This document shows positions 63,428 to 64,000 of a DNA stretch of 64,000 bases, one piece after another; within the stretch, counting starts at the first letter, position 1; each line of letters starts with the position of its first letter. The stretch is from Oribacterium sp. UBA4274 (lineage in GTDB: Bacteria > Bacillota > Clostridia > Lachnospirales > Lachnospiraceae). The notes beneath the pieces were generated by a model. The model saw only the letters and a list, made by a program, of their open reading frames with translations, made no database searches and was not told the DNA's origin. The stretch is taken from positions 31,062 to 95,061 of the forward strand of contig DGVW01000052.1 of the NCBI GenBank assembly GCA_002396005.1, written 5' to 3'. Made by a program: the position numbers and the translations under genes.

Positions 63428-64000
63428 CTACAGTATTTCCTTCAGCGCTTTCCGGTCGATCTTTCCATTCCTGTTGTGAGGAAGTGCTTCCAGATAACAG
63501 CATTTCCCTGGTACCATATACTGCGGAAGTCTCACTTCCAGCTCCTTCATGACAGTGCTGCTTTCCTGCTTCTCACCGGAATAAAAGAGTACGATTCGAC
63601 CTTTTCTTTCTTCGTAAATTGCTGCAGCCTCACAGACTCCCGGGACACTAGCTGCCGCAACTTCTATCTCTCCCGGTTCAATGCGGTATCCTTTCAGTTT
63701 TATCTGAAAATCCTTCCTTGAAATATACTCGAGATTTCCATCAGGAAGTTCCTTCACCAGATCACCTGTATGATAGATCCTATCCGGAAGCTCCTGAAAA
63801 ATCGGATTCTGTGTAAAAGAATTCTCTGTCCTTTCCCTGTCACCGAAATATCCCATGGCGAGACAATCACCTCTCAGGCAGAGCTCTCCTTCCTCACCCT
63901 TTTCAGCCAGAGTTCCATCCTCTTTGAAAATAAGGGTTTCCGAGCCTTTAATAGCCTTTCCGATGGGCAAAGGTCTCGACAGATCTTCATTACCCTGACA
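63428..64000 (-). CDS. Adenylate-forming (AMP-binding) enzyme, C-terminal part; 5' end beyond the window
   Basis: The frame is open to the right edge; 191 codons are visible, reading in as NEDLSRPLPIGKAI, so the 5' part lies outside. Motifs of the superfamily are in order: GEEGELCLRGDCLAMGYFGD, the YHTGDLV motif, FQIKLKGYRIEPGEIE (hinge and catalytic-loop region), and the end LPHNRNGKIDRKALKEIL with the invariant Lys. This fits an NRPS adenylation domain or D-alanine--carrier ligase (DltA-like); the substrate pocket lies outside the window. It ends with a C-terminal domain and no carrier domain. Confidence 0.88.
   Translation of the reverse strand, partial: CQGNEDLSRPLPIGKAIKGSETLIFKEDGTLAEKGEEGELCLRGDCLAMGYFGDRERTENSFTQNPIFQELPDRIYHTGDLVKELPDGNLEYISRKDFQIKLKGYRIEPGEIEVAAASVPGVCEAAAIYEERKGRIVLFYSGEKQESSTVMKELEVRLPQYMVPGKCCYLEALPHNRNGKIDRKALKEIL

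Noticed and set aside
63428..64000. Adenylate-forming enzyme as a tailoring enzyme for the NHLM-type peptide
   Set aside because: It is separated by guaB, the C11-like gene, nadE and several terminators, so there is no positional reason to link it.

Overview
This is a 64 kb chromosomal window from a Gram-positive, low-to-moderate GC anaerobe. It looks most like a member of the Lachnospiraceae, possibly Butyrivibrio or a close relative. That placement is an inference from several things: compact operons mostly on the minus strand, AAA-ATPase_like/PD-(D/E)XK proteins, clostripain-type and NlpC/P60 surface proteins, heterodimeric ABC exporters, a sigma-A gene, and many lipoproteins or membrane-anchored proteins with long Thr/Ser/Glu/Ala stalks. 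No phage, transposase, CRISPR array or rRNA was seen. There is one tRNA gene, tRNA-Thr(CGT).

Layout. 1-2.3 kb: the tail of one stalk-bearing protein and a complete membrane-anchored SGNH-like protein that has lost its catalytic residues. 2.3-4.0 kb: a Na/phosphate cotransporter. 4.2-10.8 kb: an envelope cluster with a GT2-GtrA fusion, a phosphodiester glycosidase-like protein, a DUF4353-type beta-helix lipoprotein, DUF4956 and a VTC-type polyphosphate polymerase-like protein. 11-17 kb: an esterase-fold protein with an altered nucleophile, a zinc-ribbon membrane protein, an NlpC/P60 hydrolase, the tRNA, a lipoprotein and a CapA-like protein. 17-26 kb: two heterodimeric ABC exporter pairs, with a cytidylate-kinase-like gene and a PAP2 phosphatase. 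26-35.8 kb: a beta-helix protein, glycosyltransferase and membrane protein genes, a class B PBP, FtsW/RodA, a two-gene U32 peptidase and ZapA. 36-41 kb: RuvBA, a YprB-like nuclease and an AAA/PD-(D/E)XK protein. 41-46 kb: two tandem LeuDC-like hydro-lyases facing a LysR regulator. 46-52 kb: Mrp/NBP35, HPr, QueH, sigma-A, a DUF308-like protein, ArgF and a SpoU methyltransferase. 52-59.4 kb: a compact NHLM-type peptide export operon headed by NAD synthetase. 59.6-64 kb: GuaB with a hairpin-rich 3' element, a clostripain-family pseudoprotease, and the end of an adenylate-forming enzyme.

The most interesting locus is 52.2-59.4 kb. Between nadE and the export genes lies a 55-codon gene that is easy to miss. 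Its product has a textbook double-glycine leader (E-8, L-7, V-4, I-12, F-15, then GG) and a 13-residue core, QDNIVTNDDFLKL, with no Cys or Ser. It is followed by a 171-aa adaptor, a C39 peptidase-ABC transporter whose usual oxyanion Gln is Met, and a second ABC protein. No tailoring enzyme is adjacent, so the product may be an unmodified, short secreted peptide, possibly a signal. A second theme is catalytic loss: the SGNH-like, esterase-like and C11-like proteins each lack key catalytic residues but keep the fold signatures.
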